This document shows, in pieces, positions 6,948 to 13,863 of a stretch of DNA of 13,863 bases (the first letter of the stretch is position 1; every line of letters starts with the position of its first letter). The notes beneath the pieces are model-generated. The model was not told the DNA's origin. It saw nothing but the letters and a program-made list of their open reading frames with translations, and did no database searches. A program made the position numbers and the translations under genes. Source of the DNA: Verrucomicrobiota bacterium. GTDB lineage: Bacteria > Verrucomicrobiota > Verrucomicrobiia > Limisphaerales > CAZBKV01. Location of the stretch: NCBI GenBank assembly GCA_021160185.1, contig JAGHDA010000055.1:1-13863 (forward strand). Direction: 5' to 3'.

Positions 6948-7238
6948 ATGGCAAAGTCACCAACCAAATCGCAGATTGCGGCGGAGATTGCGGAAACCGC
7001 GGGGGTCACTAAAAAACAGGCCGTCCAGATCCTGGACCTCCTGGCCCAAATGGCTTACAAGCACGCCAAGAACGGATTCACCCTTCCGGGCATCGGCAAG
7101 CTGGTCCTTCAAAACCGCAAGGCCCGTTGGGGGCGCAATCCTCAGACCGGGGAGAAAATCCGCATTCCCGCCAAGAAGGTCCTCAAATTCCGAATCGCCA
7201 AAGCGGCCAAGGACGCGGTGCTTCCCAAGAAAAAATAG
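6948..7238 (+). CDS. HU/IHF-family DNA-binding protein
   Basis: 96 residues, the standard length. The N-terminal helical part (TKSQIAAEIAETAGVTKKQA) is the dimerisation region. The middle GFTLPGIGKLVLQNRKAR leads into the beta-arm signature GRNPQTGEKIRIPAKK, whose proline intercalates into bent DNA in HU and IHF. The C-terminal helix is KFRIAKAAKDAVL, with a lysine-rich end. It is a nucleoid-associated architectural protein acting as a dimer. HU cannot be separated from IHF by eye, so no symbol is given. The start ATG (6948-6950) follows an A-rich leader without a Shine-Dalgarno; it begins exactly where family similarity begins, while the longer frame to 6882 adds unrelated residues. The gene is transcribed alone: it diverges from the oxidoreductase and is followed by an intrinsic terminator. 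Confidence 0.96.
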   Translation: MAKSPTKSQIAAEIAETAGVTKKQAVQILDLLAQMAYKHAKNGFTLPGIGKLVLQNRKARWGRNPQTGEKIRIPAKKVLKFRIAKAAKDAVLPKKK

Positions 7239-7259
7239 ATTGATCTGTTCGCTCGCGTG

Positions 7260-7294
7260 AAAAGGCGCTTCGGGCGGCTCCCGAGCGCCTTTTT
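7260..7294 (+). terminator. Intrinsic terminator after the HU gene
   Basis: The arm AAAAGGCGCTTCGGG (7260-7274) pairs with CCCGAGCGCCTTTT (7280-7293) with one bulged T, around the loop CGGCT, and ends in a run of five Ts. It lies 21 bases after the HU stop. This isolates HU from the panE-like gene that starts at 7376. Confidence 0.85.
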
Positions 7295-7375
7295 CTCGAT
7301 CCGGCCCGAAACCCTCAAAGCGAAGCGGGAGGCGGCGCTTTTGGAAAAGAACCAGCGGGGGCAAAAGGCAACGCG

Positions 7376-8368
7376 ATGAAAATCGGCGTGGTCGGCTGCG
7401 GCGCGGTGGGGAGTTTCTACGGGGCCAAGCTCTGCCGCGCCGGGCATGAGACGCACTTCCTTCTCCGCTCGGATTACGAGGCAGTCAAAGCCCGCGGCGT
7501 GCGCGTGCTCAGTCCGGAAGGCGACTTCACGGCGCGCCCGCGGGCGGCGAGCGCGCCCGAGCGGATCGGCCCTTGCGACCTGGCGCTCATCGGCTTGAAG
7601 ACCACCGCCAACCGCCGCTTCGCCGAGCTTCTGCCTCCCCTCGTCGGCCCGCGAACGCGCATCCTCACCCTCCAAAACGGCGTGGGCAACGAAGAGGCGC
7701 TCGCCCGGCTCTTCCCCCCGGAACAGATCTTCGGCGGCCATTGCTTCGTGTGTCTGAACCGGATCGCGCCCGGCGTGGTGCGTCACATGGCCCACGGACG
7801 AATCATTCTGGGCGAATTCCGGCGTCCGCCGGGCCCTCAAGCCGAAGAGCTGGCTGCAACCTTCCGCGCGGCGGGCGTGCCCTGCGAGGTCTCGCCCAAC
7901 CTGGAGCGGGCGCATTGGGAAAAGTTGGTGTGGAACATCCCCTTCAACGGCCTCGGCGTCGCAGGAGCGGCGGGCTATGAACAGGTCCTCGCCGGCCGCC
8001 TCCGCCCCGGTCAGCCCCTGGGCGAATGCCTGAGCGCCGACCGCCTCTTGGCGGACCCTCGATGGTTCGCCCTTCTGCGCGAGCTGATGCGCGAAGTCAT
8101 CGACGCCGCCCGCGCGCTGGGCCACTTGATCCCTTACGAATTCGCCGAGGAAAACATCGAACGCACCCGCTGCATGGGCGCTTACCGCGCCTCCACCCTG
8201 CTGGATTTTGAGCGAGGCTTGCCCCTCGAGCTGGAAGCCATGTTTTTGGAGCCCCGCCGCCTGGCCCAAGCGGCCGGCGCGTCCACGCCGCGATTGGACG
8301 CCCTCTGCGCCATCCTCACCGAACTGGACCGACGGGGTCAGGAGGCGCCTCCCCCAAAATCTTGCTAA
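7376..8368 (+). CDS. panE: 2-dehydropantoate 2-reductase family protein (ApbA/PanE)
   Basis: 330 residues, slightly longer than the usual 290-320. The family reduces ketopantoate to pantoate with NADPH, a step of pantothenate/CoA synthesis in the cytoplasm. The N-terminus MKIGVVGCGAVGSFYGA is the nucleotide-binding GxGxxG. LQNGVGNEE (99-107) is the family's NGxGN motif. K183 in WEKLVWNIPFN matches the catalytic lysine. S273 and E285 in ASTLLD and LPLELEAM occupy the usual substrate-binding Ser and Glu positions. An AAAGG-like ribosome-binding site lies about eight bases before the ATG. It is the first gene of a plus-strand run with the sppA-like gene, argJ and argB. Some family members act on other 2-keto acids, so the pantoate assignment is probable rather than certain. 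Confidence 0.88.
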   Translation: MKIGVVGCGAVGSFYGAKLCRAGHETHFLLRSDYEAVKARGVRVLSPEGDFTARPRAASAPERIGPCDLALIGLKTTANRRFAELLPPLVGPRTRILTLQNGVGNEEALARLFPPEQIFGGHCFVCLNRIAPGVVRHMAHGRIILGEFRRPPGPQAEELAATFRAAGVPCEVSPNLERAHWEKLVWNIPFNGLGVAGAAGYEQVLAGRLRPGQPLGECLSADRLLADPRWFALLRELMREVIDAARALGHLIPYEFAEENIERTRCMGAYRASTLLDFERGLPLELEAMFLEPRRLAQAAGASTPRLDALCAILTELDRRGQEAPPPKSC

Positions 8369-8443
8369 GCCGGGCAAGCCCCTTCCCATGGTTGGCCGTT
8401 GCGTCCGGCCCGAGGCCGCTTTACCCTGGAGCCAAGTGATCTT

Positions 8444-9592
8444 ATGACACAAGAGACGCCGCCTTTTATCGGACCCTCCGCCGGAGGCCCGCAACGCCCC
8501 GCCGGCCCGCCGCCGCCTCCGCCGCCGGGATCCACGATCGTCTACGCCCAACCGCCTCCAGGCCGCGGCTGGAAATATCTGGCCATCTTTCTGCTGATCC
8601 TGATAGGAGTTGGCGGGTTGGCGGCGCTGGGCGGGCTGACCCTTTTGGGCCTCGGGATGGCGGCGGGGTTGGAGGAAGAAACACCGTCCTACCGGGAAGC
8701 GGTCCTCCGCGACGAACACAGCTCCAACCGCATTTTGCTCGTGGATATTTCCGGTTTCATCATGGGCGGCTATGCCGGATCCGGAGAGCTGAGCCTCACC
8801 TCGTGGGTTCGGTCCCAACTCGAAAAAGCCGCCGAGGATGAAAGCATCCGAGCGGTGTTGTTCCGCATCAACTCTCCGGGGGGCGAGGTCTTGGCGGCCG
8901 ACGAAATCGCCCGGTTGATCAAGGAGTTCCAGGAAAAAAGCGGCAAGCCGGCAACGGCCGTCATGGAAGGGTTGGCAGCCTCGGGCGCCTACTACATCGC
9001 CGCCCCTTGCCGTTGGATCGTGGCCAATCGCCTTACGATCACCGGCTCGATCGGCGTCATCCTCCACGGCTACAACTACCGCGGCCTGATGGACAAGATC
9101 GGCGTCCGCCCCCAGGTCTTCAAGAGCGGCCGCTTCAAAGACATGCTCCGCGGCGACAAAGCGCCCGAGGAAATCCTCCCCGAGGAAAAAGCCATGATCC
9201 AACGGATGATCGAGGAAGCCTTCAACCGCTTCAAAGAGGTGGTGGCCCAAGGCCGAGCGGAAGCGGCGCGGCGCAACGGCGAGGAGGGCCGCAGGCTCGC
9301 GGAGGACTGGGAGAAGTATGCCGACGGCCGGATCCTTTTGGGGCGCGAGGCGTACGAGCTGGGTTTCGTGGATGAATTGGGCGATTTCGAAACAGCCCTG
9401 CGCCGAACCAAAAAGCTGGCCGGGATCGCGCGCGCGAATCTCATCCGGCTCCGCCGCATCATTCCGCTCAGCGACTTGCTCTCTTTCCTGAGCCAAAGCC
9501 GGGCCGGAAGGGTGAAAGTGGACCTGGGTCTGCCCCAATCGCCCCTCCAGCCGGGGCGCGTCTACGCGGTTTATCCGCTCGCTGTCCCGTAA
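8444..9592 (+). CDS. sppA: Signal peptide peptidase SppA-type membrane serine protease (S49)
   Basis: 382 residues. A proline-rich N-terminal tail (residues 6-40, including a run of seven prolines) precedes one membrane segment (about 45-74). The S49 protease domain follows, probably outside the membrane. INSPGGEVLAADEI (142-155) is the family substrate-binding strand. S180 in LAASGAYYIA is the predicted nucleophile. K232 in KSGRFKDM, 52 residues further on, is the predicted general base; the spacing agrees with the Ser147-Lys199 dyad of Bacillus SppA. The motif GSIGVI (201-206) also fits. This is the short single-domain type rather than the duplicated E. coli form. Its role is degradation of cleaved signal peptides and membrane protein fragments. 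I chose the ATG at 8444. A GGAG lies about 12 bases upstream, rather far; the start at 8399 is possible but adds an unsupported stretch. Confidence 0.92.
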   Translation: MTQETPPFIGPSAGGPQRPAGPPPPPPPGSTIVYAQPPPGRGWKYLAIFLLILIGVGGLAALGGLTLLGLGMAAGLEEETPSYREAVLRDEHSSNRILLVDISGFIMGGYAGSGELSLTSWVRSQLEKAAEDESIRAVLFRINSPGGEVLAADEIARLIKEFQEKSGKPATAVMEGLAASGAYYIAAPCRWIVANRLTITGSIGVILHGYNYRGLMDKIGVRPQVFKSGRFKDMLRGDKAPEEILPEEKAMIQRMIEEAFNRFKEVVAQGRAEAARRNGEEGRRLAEDWEKYADGRILLGREAYELGFVDELGDFETALRRTKKLAGIARANLIRLRRIIPLSDLLSFLSQSRAGRVKVDLGLPQSPLQPGRVYAVYPLAVP

Positions 9593-9618
9593 CGAGGCTC
9601 AGGAAGGAAAACCCGAAG

Positions 9619-9645
9619 CCGACGGAAACCGAGGGTTTCCATCGG
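9619..9645 (+). promoter_or_regulatory. Hairpin overlapping the argJ ribosome-binding site
   Basis: GGAAACC (9624-9630) pairs perfectly with GGTTTCC (9634-9640) around a 3-base GAG loop. The stem extends through one C-A mismatch with CCGA (9619-9622) and TCGG (9642-9645). The 3' arm overlaps the first bases of the likely Shine-Dalgarno GGGAG (9644-9648), eight bases before the argJ ATG. No T-run follows, so it is not a terminator. It may modulate argJ translation or processing after sppA. Confidence 0.4.
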
Positions 9646-9655
9646 GAGAGTCACG

Positions 9656-10987
9656 ATGACAAAACAAATTCGGCTTGAGAAGGAAGGCGGAGCGCTCGCC
9701 CCCCGCGGATTCCGCGCGGCGGGCGTCTTCTGCGATGTGCGCGAGCTGGGAAGCGGCGGCAAAGCGGAACCCAAGCGCGACTTGGCGATCCTCTTCTCAG
9801 AAACCGGCGCGACGGCGGCGGGAATGTTCACCGCCAACCGGGTCAAAGCCGCCCCGGTGCGCCTCTGTCTGGAGCGAATCGGCCGCGGCTCGGCTCGCGC
9901 CATCGTCGTCAATTCGGGCAACGCCAACGCTTGCACGGGAGAACAAGGCGACCGGGACGCCGCCCAAATGGCCGCCTGGTGCGCGGAGGCGTTGGAAGTG
10001 GATCCGGGCGAGGTGCTGGTCGCCTCCACCGGCCGCATCGGCGCGCCCCTGCCCATGAGCCGCATCCGGAACGGGATTTCCCAGGCGGCCTCGTTGTTGG
10101 GCGACTCCCCGCAACACGCCGCGGCGGCGGCCGAAGCGATCATGACCACCGACACGCGGCCAAAACAGGTCGCGGTCAGTTTCCGCCTCGGCGAGCGGCG
10201 CGTGCGTCTGGGCGGGATGGCTAAAGGCGCCGGCATGATCCACCCTGGCATGAGCCGGGACGGCCGCGAGCCTCCGCCGCGCGGCGGCCGACTCCACGCC
10301 ACTATGCTCGCGTTCCTGACCGCCGACGCGGCCGTAGCCCCGGACGTCCTCCAACAACTCCTGGAAGAAGCGGTCGCGGGCAGTTTCAACTGCGTGACGG
10401 TGGACGGAGACATGAGCACCAACGACACCGTCCTGGCGTTGTCCAACGGATTGGCCGGCAACCCGCCGATCGAAAAGATCGACTCGGCGGAAGCCGCCTT
10501 GTTCGGCGAGGCTTTGCGCTGCGTATGCCTCGAGTTGGCCAAGATGATTGTCCGTGACGGGGAAGGAAGACACCGGGTGGTCGCCGTCCGCGTGGAAGGC
10601 GCGAGCGACGACGAGGAAGCGGATCGAGCAGCTCGGACGATCGCCAACAGCGTCCTAGTAAAAACAAGCTGGCACGGCGGCGATCCGAATTGGGGCCGGA
10701 TCATGGACGCTCTGGGCTACAGCGGGGCGCGGATCGAACCTTCGCTGACGGACGTGGGTTACAGCGCGCCGGAAAGCCGCCGCATCCTCTGGGCGGCCCG
10801 CGGCGGCGAGGGAACCGACACGCCCTTCAAGCGGCTTTGCGAGATCGCGGCGCTCGATGAGTTCGACCTGCATGTCCGCCTCAACCTCGGCTCGGGCCGG
10901 GCGGTTATCTACGCAACCGACTTGACTGAAAACTACGTGACTCTCAACAAAGGCGAGCCCGGCAAGCCCGAATCGCTCGGCGGCTGA
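9656..10987 (+). CDS. argJ: Glutamate N-acetyltransferase ArgJ, with an insertion before the cleavage site
   Basis: 443 residues, longer than the usual 390-410. ArgJ moves the acetyl group from N-acetylornithine to glutamate, recycling it in arginine synthesis; some versions also use acetyl-CoA, which sequence alone does not decide. The protein self-cleaves between Ala and Thr, making the Thr the nucleophile. Family signatures are NSGNANACTGEQG (86-98), ASTGRIGAPLP (122-132), GGMAKGAGMIHPGM, HATMLAFLT with T216 as the nucleophile, VDGDMSTNDT, and KTSWHGGDPNWGRI. Between GMIHPGM and ATMLAF there are 15 extra residues, where most homologues I recall run straight from the Pro-x-Met to Ala-Thr-Met. 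All other blocks are intact, so the enzyme is probably active. A GGGAG ribosome-binding site sits eight bases before the ATG. argB begins 24 bases after the stop, making an arginine gene pair. Confidence 0.96.
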   Translation: MTKQIRLEKEGGALAPRGFRAAGVFCDVRELGSGGKAEPKRDLAILFSETGATAAGMFTANRVKAAPVRLCLERIGRGSARAIVVNSGNANACTGEQGDRDAAQMAAWCAEALEVDPGEVLVASTGRIGAPLPMSRIRNGISQAASLLGDSPQHAAAAAEAIMTTDTRPKQVAVSFRLGERRVRLGGMAKGAGMIHPGMSRDGREPPPRGGRLHATMLAFLTADAAVAPDVLQQLLEEAVAGSFNCVTVDGDMSTNDTVLALSNGLAGNPPIEKIDSAEAALFGEALRCVCLELAKMIVRDGEGRHRVVAVRVEGASDDEEADRAARTIANSVLVKTSWHGGDPNWGRIMDALGYSGARIEPSLTDVGYSAPESRRILWAARGGEGTDTPFKRLCEIAALDEFDLHVRLNLGSGRAVIYATDLTENYVTLNKGEPGKPESLGG

Positions 10988-11011
10988 GCCGATCCCCCCG
11001 CGGCAAGGCTT

Positions 11012-11887
11012 ATGGAAAAATTGATCGCCAAAGCGGCCACTCTGCTCGAGGCGCTGCCCTATATCCAAAAATACGCAGGGGCGCGCTTCGTAATCAAATA
11101 CGGCGGCAGCTTCATGGATTCAGACGATCCCGTCACTCGAAGCGGGGTCGCCCGCGACATCGTCTTTCTCCAGGCGGTGCGCATCCGCCCGGTAATCGTT
11201 CACGGCGGCGGCAAGGCCATCTCCCGCGCCATGAAGGAAGCCGGCTTGAAGCCCAAATTCATCCAAGGCCTTCGAGTCACCGACGAACGCGCGGCGCGCA
11301 TCGTAGATGAGGTGCTTTCCCGACGCATCAACCCCGAGCTTGTGGCCTTGATCAACTCCCTCGGCGGCCGCGCCCGCGGCTTCCCGGGACCGAGCGTGCT
11401 CCGCTGCCAACCGGTTCGGCCCGAAGGCGAAACCGGCGAGCCCATCGATCTGGGATTCGTAGGCAAAGTGATCGGCGTGGACACCGCCCCTTTGTGGGAA
11501 TGTCTGGAGCAAGGAATCACGCCGGTGCTCAGCCCCACCGCCCAGGGACCCGAAGGCCGAATCTACAATTGCAACGCCGACGTCGTGGCGGCGCAGGTGG
11601 CGATCGCGTTGCGCGCCCGACGCCTGGTGTTCATGAGCGACGTGCCCGGCCTCCTCAGCAACCCGAACGACCCGGAAAGCGTCATCCCCCACCTGCGCGT
11701 GGACGAGGTAGAATCGCTCAAACAAAGCGGCGTGATCGACAAGGGCATGATCCCCAAAGTGGACAGCGGCGTCCAAGCCGTCCAGGAAGGCGTCGACAAG
11801 GTCTCCTTCGTAGACGGCCGGACGCCCCATGCAATCCTCCTGGAAATCTTCACACACAAGGGCGTAGGCACCGAAGTGGTGATGTGA
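11012..11887 (+). CDS. argB: Acetylglutamate kinase ArgB
   Basis: 291 residues. It phosphorylates N-acetylglutamate with ATP, the second step of arginine synthesis, in the cytoplasm. The amino-acid kinase fold is clear: VIKYGGS (27-33) with K29, VIVHGGGKAI (61-70), the IQGLRVTD segment, NCNADVVAAQ (186-195) that binds substrate, FMSDVPGLL (207-215) and K249 in MIPKVDSG. The first 22 residues (AATLLEALPYIQKY) resemble the N-terminal helix found in hexameric, arginine-inhibited kinases such as the Pseudomonas type. This suggests feedback control at this step, consistent with an ArgJ-based acetyl cycle. An AAGG ribosome-binding site lies five bases before the ATG. It is the last gene of the plus-strand run and converges on the glycosidase gene after 93 bases. 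Confidence 0.97.
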   Translation: MEKLIAKAATLLEALPYIQKYAGARFVIKYGGSFMDSDDPVTRSGVARDIVFLQAVRIRPVIVHGGGKAISRAMKEAGLKPKFIQGLRVTDERAARIVDEVLSRRINPELVALINSLGGRARGFPGPSVLRCQPVRPEGETGEPIDLGFVGKVIGVDTAPLWECLEQGITPVLSPTAQGPEGRIYNCNADVVAAQVAIALRARRLVFMSDVPGLLSNPNDPESVIPHLRVDEVESLKQSGVIDKGMIPKVDSGVQAVQEGVDKVSFVDGRTPHAILLEIFTHKGVGTEVVM

Positions 11888-11980
11888 CCCCTGCCCTCTA
11901 CGTCTCTCCGGCGCGGCCCCGCGCGCAGGCGCTCGAAGGCCGTCGACCGGCTTCGGCAAGCGGGCGGGAACCGACAACAG

Positions 11981-13495
11981 CTATTCCGTTTCCTGAGCCT
12001 TGGGAGCGCGCGTCCCGGCCGCCGGCGCGGAAGAGGCGGGATGTTGCATGAAAGCGCGGGCATACGCCTGGAGATAGCGCGCGCCGACCTGGGGATCAAC
12101 CGCGCAAGCGTCCCAATCCAATTTCGGCCGGGAAACCTTCGGCGGAGCGCAGGGCGGGGGGTTGGCGGCAAACTCGGCCCCCAGCTCTCCGAAGCGCCTG
12201 CCCCACGCCTTGAGCTTGCCGTGCGCGGTGTACAGGCCGATGAGCTGGGTGACATCCCGCGCTTCGGGGTGGTCATAAACGCCCCAATGCAGCCATCCGC
12301 ACACCCAGCCCCGGCTTGTTCGCACGGCCTGCTCGCACCACCGCGCCTGCTGGCCTTCCGTGGCGGGCGGAATTCGAGCGAAACTCGGCTTCCCGCCGCC
12401 ATACCATCCGTACTCGGCAAGAACAGCCGGCTTGCCACAGGAACCCGCCTCGCGAACCACAGCTTCCAGATAGGCCAAATTTTCCTGCTCGGCTTGCCGG
12501 CCCTGATAAGCGTAGACGCCCCCCGCGAGGGGATAGAAATGGATTTCAAGAAAATCAAGCAATCGCGCCAGGCGCGCCGGACGGAAAGCGGAGTATTGCC
12601 AGGGAGCGGGAAGGTTGATCGGAACCGACCACTGAATCAGCCCCACGGTGACCAGCGCGTCCGGGTCGGCGCGCTTGATGGCCGCTGTCTGACGACGCGT
12701 CCATTCCAGGGCGACCTCTTCCCGGAAATGCTGGAAATCTAAGAGCCTCCGGGAAGGCCGGGCGTTCCGAGGCGGAATCGCCGCAGCTTCCGCCGGCGAG
12801 AGGCGAAGATTCCAGCGTCTGGCCGCTTTGGCAGGAGTCCCGTAGCGTTGGGCAAGCCAGGCCGCCCACCGCGCGCGCATCCCCGGCGAATCCCACCCCG
12901 CCATCGGCTCGTTCAACAAATCGTAAGCGAAAATCACATGGCGGCCTCGATACCGCGCCGCCAGGACCGTCCAAAACCGCTCCAAAGCCCGAAGCGCCGT
13001 CTCGTCCGTGACGCGATCCCCCTGGGCCCAATTCGGCAAGCCTTCCCAATGGTCCGGCCCGGTGGGATGGACGTAAATGCCCGCTTCCTCAGCGATCTTC
13101 AGAAACTGATCCAACTTGCGAAGGCCGGATTCTTCGACCCGGTCGGGGCGGCGCAGAAAAGAGCCGTAAGTGAGGAACACTCGCACGCAATTCACGCCCA
13201 GCTTCTTGAGCCTGAGAAAGTCCTGGCGGGTCGCTTCCCGATCGAATCTGCGCCAAATTTGAGGGGCCCAGCCCGTTCCAGGACGAAAGTAGTTCACGCC
13301 CCAAGGAACGAATCGCTTGCCCCCCGCCGTAAAGCCTTTGCCGTCCTTGGCCACGGCGACTTTGGGAAGCTTCTGCTCGGGTGGGGACGCTTCCGGAACG
13401 CCCGCCCAAGCGGCGCATGTCGCCATGGAAATCAACGCTCCCAGCGCCGCCGCGCGGATTTTCTGCAAGCCTGCGAAGGAATCGCTTCGGGCCAT
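11981..13495 (-). CDS. Secreted clan-A glycoside hydrolase (GH5/GH42-like)
   Basis: 504 residues. The N-terminus has a basic patch then a hydrophobic stretch ending CAAWAG (about residues 12-32), a Sec signal peptide, so the enzyme is probably exported. The TIM-barrel shows clan-A signs. FVPWGVNYFRPG (62-73) is the first strand. YDLLNEP (191-197) carries the acid/base E196, and VLAEYGWYGGG (358-368) carries the nucleophile E361. LEIHFYP (316-322) is the strand with the conserved His. The stretch WAAWLAQRYGTPAKAARRWN (210-229) is reminiscent of GH42-type galactosidases, but overall it reads as a cellulase-superfamily protein; substrate and exact family are uncertain. The C-terminal 15-20 residues are Pro/Ala-rich. 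The ATG at 13493-13495 was chosen because the signal peptide follows; 88 upstream codons in frame look non-coding. There is no clear Shine-Dalgarno. Confidence 0.87.
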   Translation of the reverse strand: MARSDSFAGLQKIRAAALGALISMATCAAWAGVPEASPPEQKLPKVAVAKDGKGFTAGGKRFVPWGVNYFRPGTGWAPQIWRRFDREATRQDFLRLKKLGVNCVRVFLTYGSFLRRPDRVEESGLRKLDQFLKIAEEAGIYVHPTGPDHWEGLPNWAQGDRVTDETALRALERFWTVLAARYRGRHVIFAYDLLNEPMAGWDSPGMRARWAAWLAQRYGTPAKAARRWNLRLSPAEAAAIPPRNARPSRRLLDFQHFREEVALEWTRRQTAAIKRADPDALVTVGLIQWSVPINLPAPWQYSAFRPARLARLLDFLEIHFYPLAGGVYAYQGRQAEQENLAYLEAVVREAGSCGKPAVLAEYGWYGGGKPSFARIPPATEGQQARWCEQAVRTSRGWVCGWLHWGVYDHPEARDVTQLIGLYTAHGKLKAWGRRFGELGAEFAANPPPCAPPKVSRPKLDWDACAVDPQVGARYLQAYARAFMQHPASSAPAAGTRAPKAQETE

Positions 13496-13686
13496 ACGCT
13501 CATTACAGCGGTCTGTCGCCAGTGTTCGAAGAGGACCCGGGTCGCCGAAACCTCCCGCCGCCCGGCAGGCCGGGTCGGACCTTCCGCTTGGGCCCGACAC
13601 GAAGAACCAACTCCCGAACCTGAAGGGCGCGACCGTCCCCAGGCGAAGCCAGCGCAGAGCGGCGGGGAAGGTTCCGAAGCTTGTTG

Positions 13687-13714
13687 AGTCTATCATGCTT
13701 CTACTGCGCCTCAA
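13687..13714 (-). promoter_or_regulatory. Possible promoter of the glycosidase gene
   Basis: On the minus strand TTGAGG (13709-13714) and TAGACT (13687-13692) lie 16 bases apart; each matches the sigma70 consensus at four of six positions. It would give a leader of about 185 bases before the glycosidase ATG. Sigma factor preferences of this lineage are not known from the sequence. Confidence 0.3.
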
Positions 13715-13724
13715 ACCTGCTCGA

Positions 13725-13744
13725 TTGGCAAGCGCTTTTCCCAA
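13725..13744. promoter_or_regulatory. LacI-family-like operator upstream of the glycosidase
   Basis: A 20-bp partial dyad, TTGG at one end and CCAA at the other, that contains the perfect palindrome AAGCGCTT (13730-13737). That core is typical of LacI-family sugar regulators. It lies just upstream of the possible -35 box of the glycosidase promoter, a position that suits an activator or a looping repressor. No LacI-family gene is in the window. Confidence 0.35.
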
Positions 13745-13863
13745 CCACCACAACAGCAACTCCTCAGGAACCTAAATCGTCCCGCGCCCGCCGAAAGCCG
13801 GATGCCCCTGCTGGATCCAAGCGGTAGACTTCCTACCCTCCAGGTGACAAAGCTCAATAGAAA

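Larger units (their letters stand above)
13496..13863. other. Region upstream of the glycosidase, no gene seen
   Basis: 368 bases to the window edge. I see no convincing coding sequence. It holds a possible minus-strand promoter (13687-13714), a LacI-like dyad (13725-13744) and a short GC-rich inverted repeat near 13562-13577 (CCCGG and CCGGG). The outer 115 bases show nothing I can name; they may belong to the leader of a gene beyond the edge. Confidence 0.5.

Noticed and set aside
6665..7009. A 115-codon N-terminal extension of the oxidoreductase
   Set aside because: It would overlap the HU gene, has no family similarity, and the Rossmann fold starts directly after the ATG at 6664.
7142..9538. 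A 798-codon open frame on the minus strand opposite panE and sppA
   Set aside because: The plus-strand genes show clear family motifs throughout. The antisense frame has none, and long antisense frames are expected in GC-rich coding DNA.
11934..11955. An imperfect hairpin between argB and the glycosidase that might be a bidirectional terminator
   Set aside because: The stem has two mismatches in nine pairs and no T-run on either side.
13496..13759. An 88-codon N-terminal extension of the glycosidase
   Set aside because: It would bury the signal peptide in the middle of the protein, and the composition looks non-coding.

Overview
The window is GC-rich, densely coded bacterial chromosome with nine confidently recognised or domain-assigned protein genes, one unrecognised membrane-anchored gene and one tRNA. 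The protein set suggests Verrucomicrobiota or a nearby PVC-group lineage. The signs are a haem site fused to FG-GAP repeats, a membrane protein with a pseudopilin-like tail, a Gfo/Idh/MocA dehydrogenase, an exported clan-A glycosidase and an HU protein. This is an inference from gene style; no rRNA or phylogenetic marker was compared.

Left part (1-6664). Five genes lie on the minus strand. Reading from high to low coordinates they are a Gfo/Idh/MocA oxidoreductase, biotin synthase (bioB), an uncharacterised membrane-anchored protein, a Tat-type nitrilase-superfamily hydrolase, and an exported haem/FG-GAP-repeat protein that runs off the left edge. A plus-strand tRNA-Arg(UCG) sits between the nitrilase and the uncharacterised gene. 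The uncharacterised gene's frame has no stop until it is inside the tRNA, on the opposite strand. A perfect 12-bp hairpin separates the oxidoreductase from bioB.

Middle and right part (6948-11887). An HU/IHF-type DNA-binding protein with its own intrinsic terminator is followed by a plus-strand run of panE-like reductase, sppA-like membrane peptidase, argJ and argB, with gaps of 24 to 75 bases. argJ and argB catalyse the acetyl-recycling and second steps of arginine synthesis. The ArgB N-terminus resembles the arginine-sensitive kind, which fits a cyclic pathway controlled at the kinase. The two other genes of the run have unrelated roles (pantothenate synthesis, membrane proteolysis).

Far right (11981-13863). 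A minus-strand secreted clan-A glycoside hydrolase converges on argB. Its upstream region holds a possible promoter and a LacI-family-like dyad.

I found no mobile element, CRISPR array, phage gene or defence locus, and no clear new multi-gene system. The observations most worth checking are a BioB that lacks two of the classical [2Fe-2S] cysteine ligands, a 15-residue insertion directly before the ArgJ self-cleavage site, a hairpin next to the argJ ribosome-binding site, and the gene that ends inside the antisense of a tRNA.
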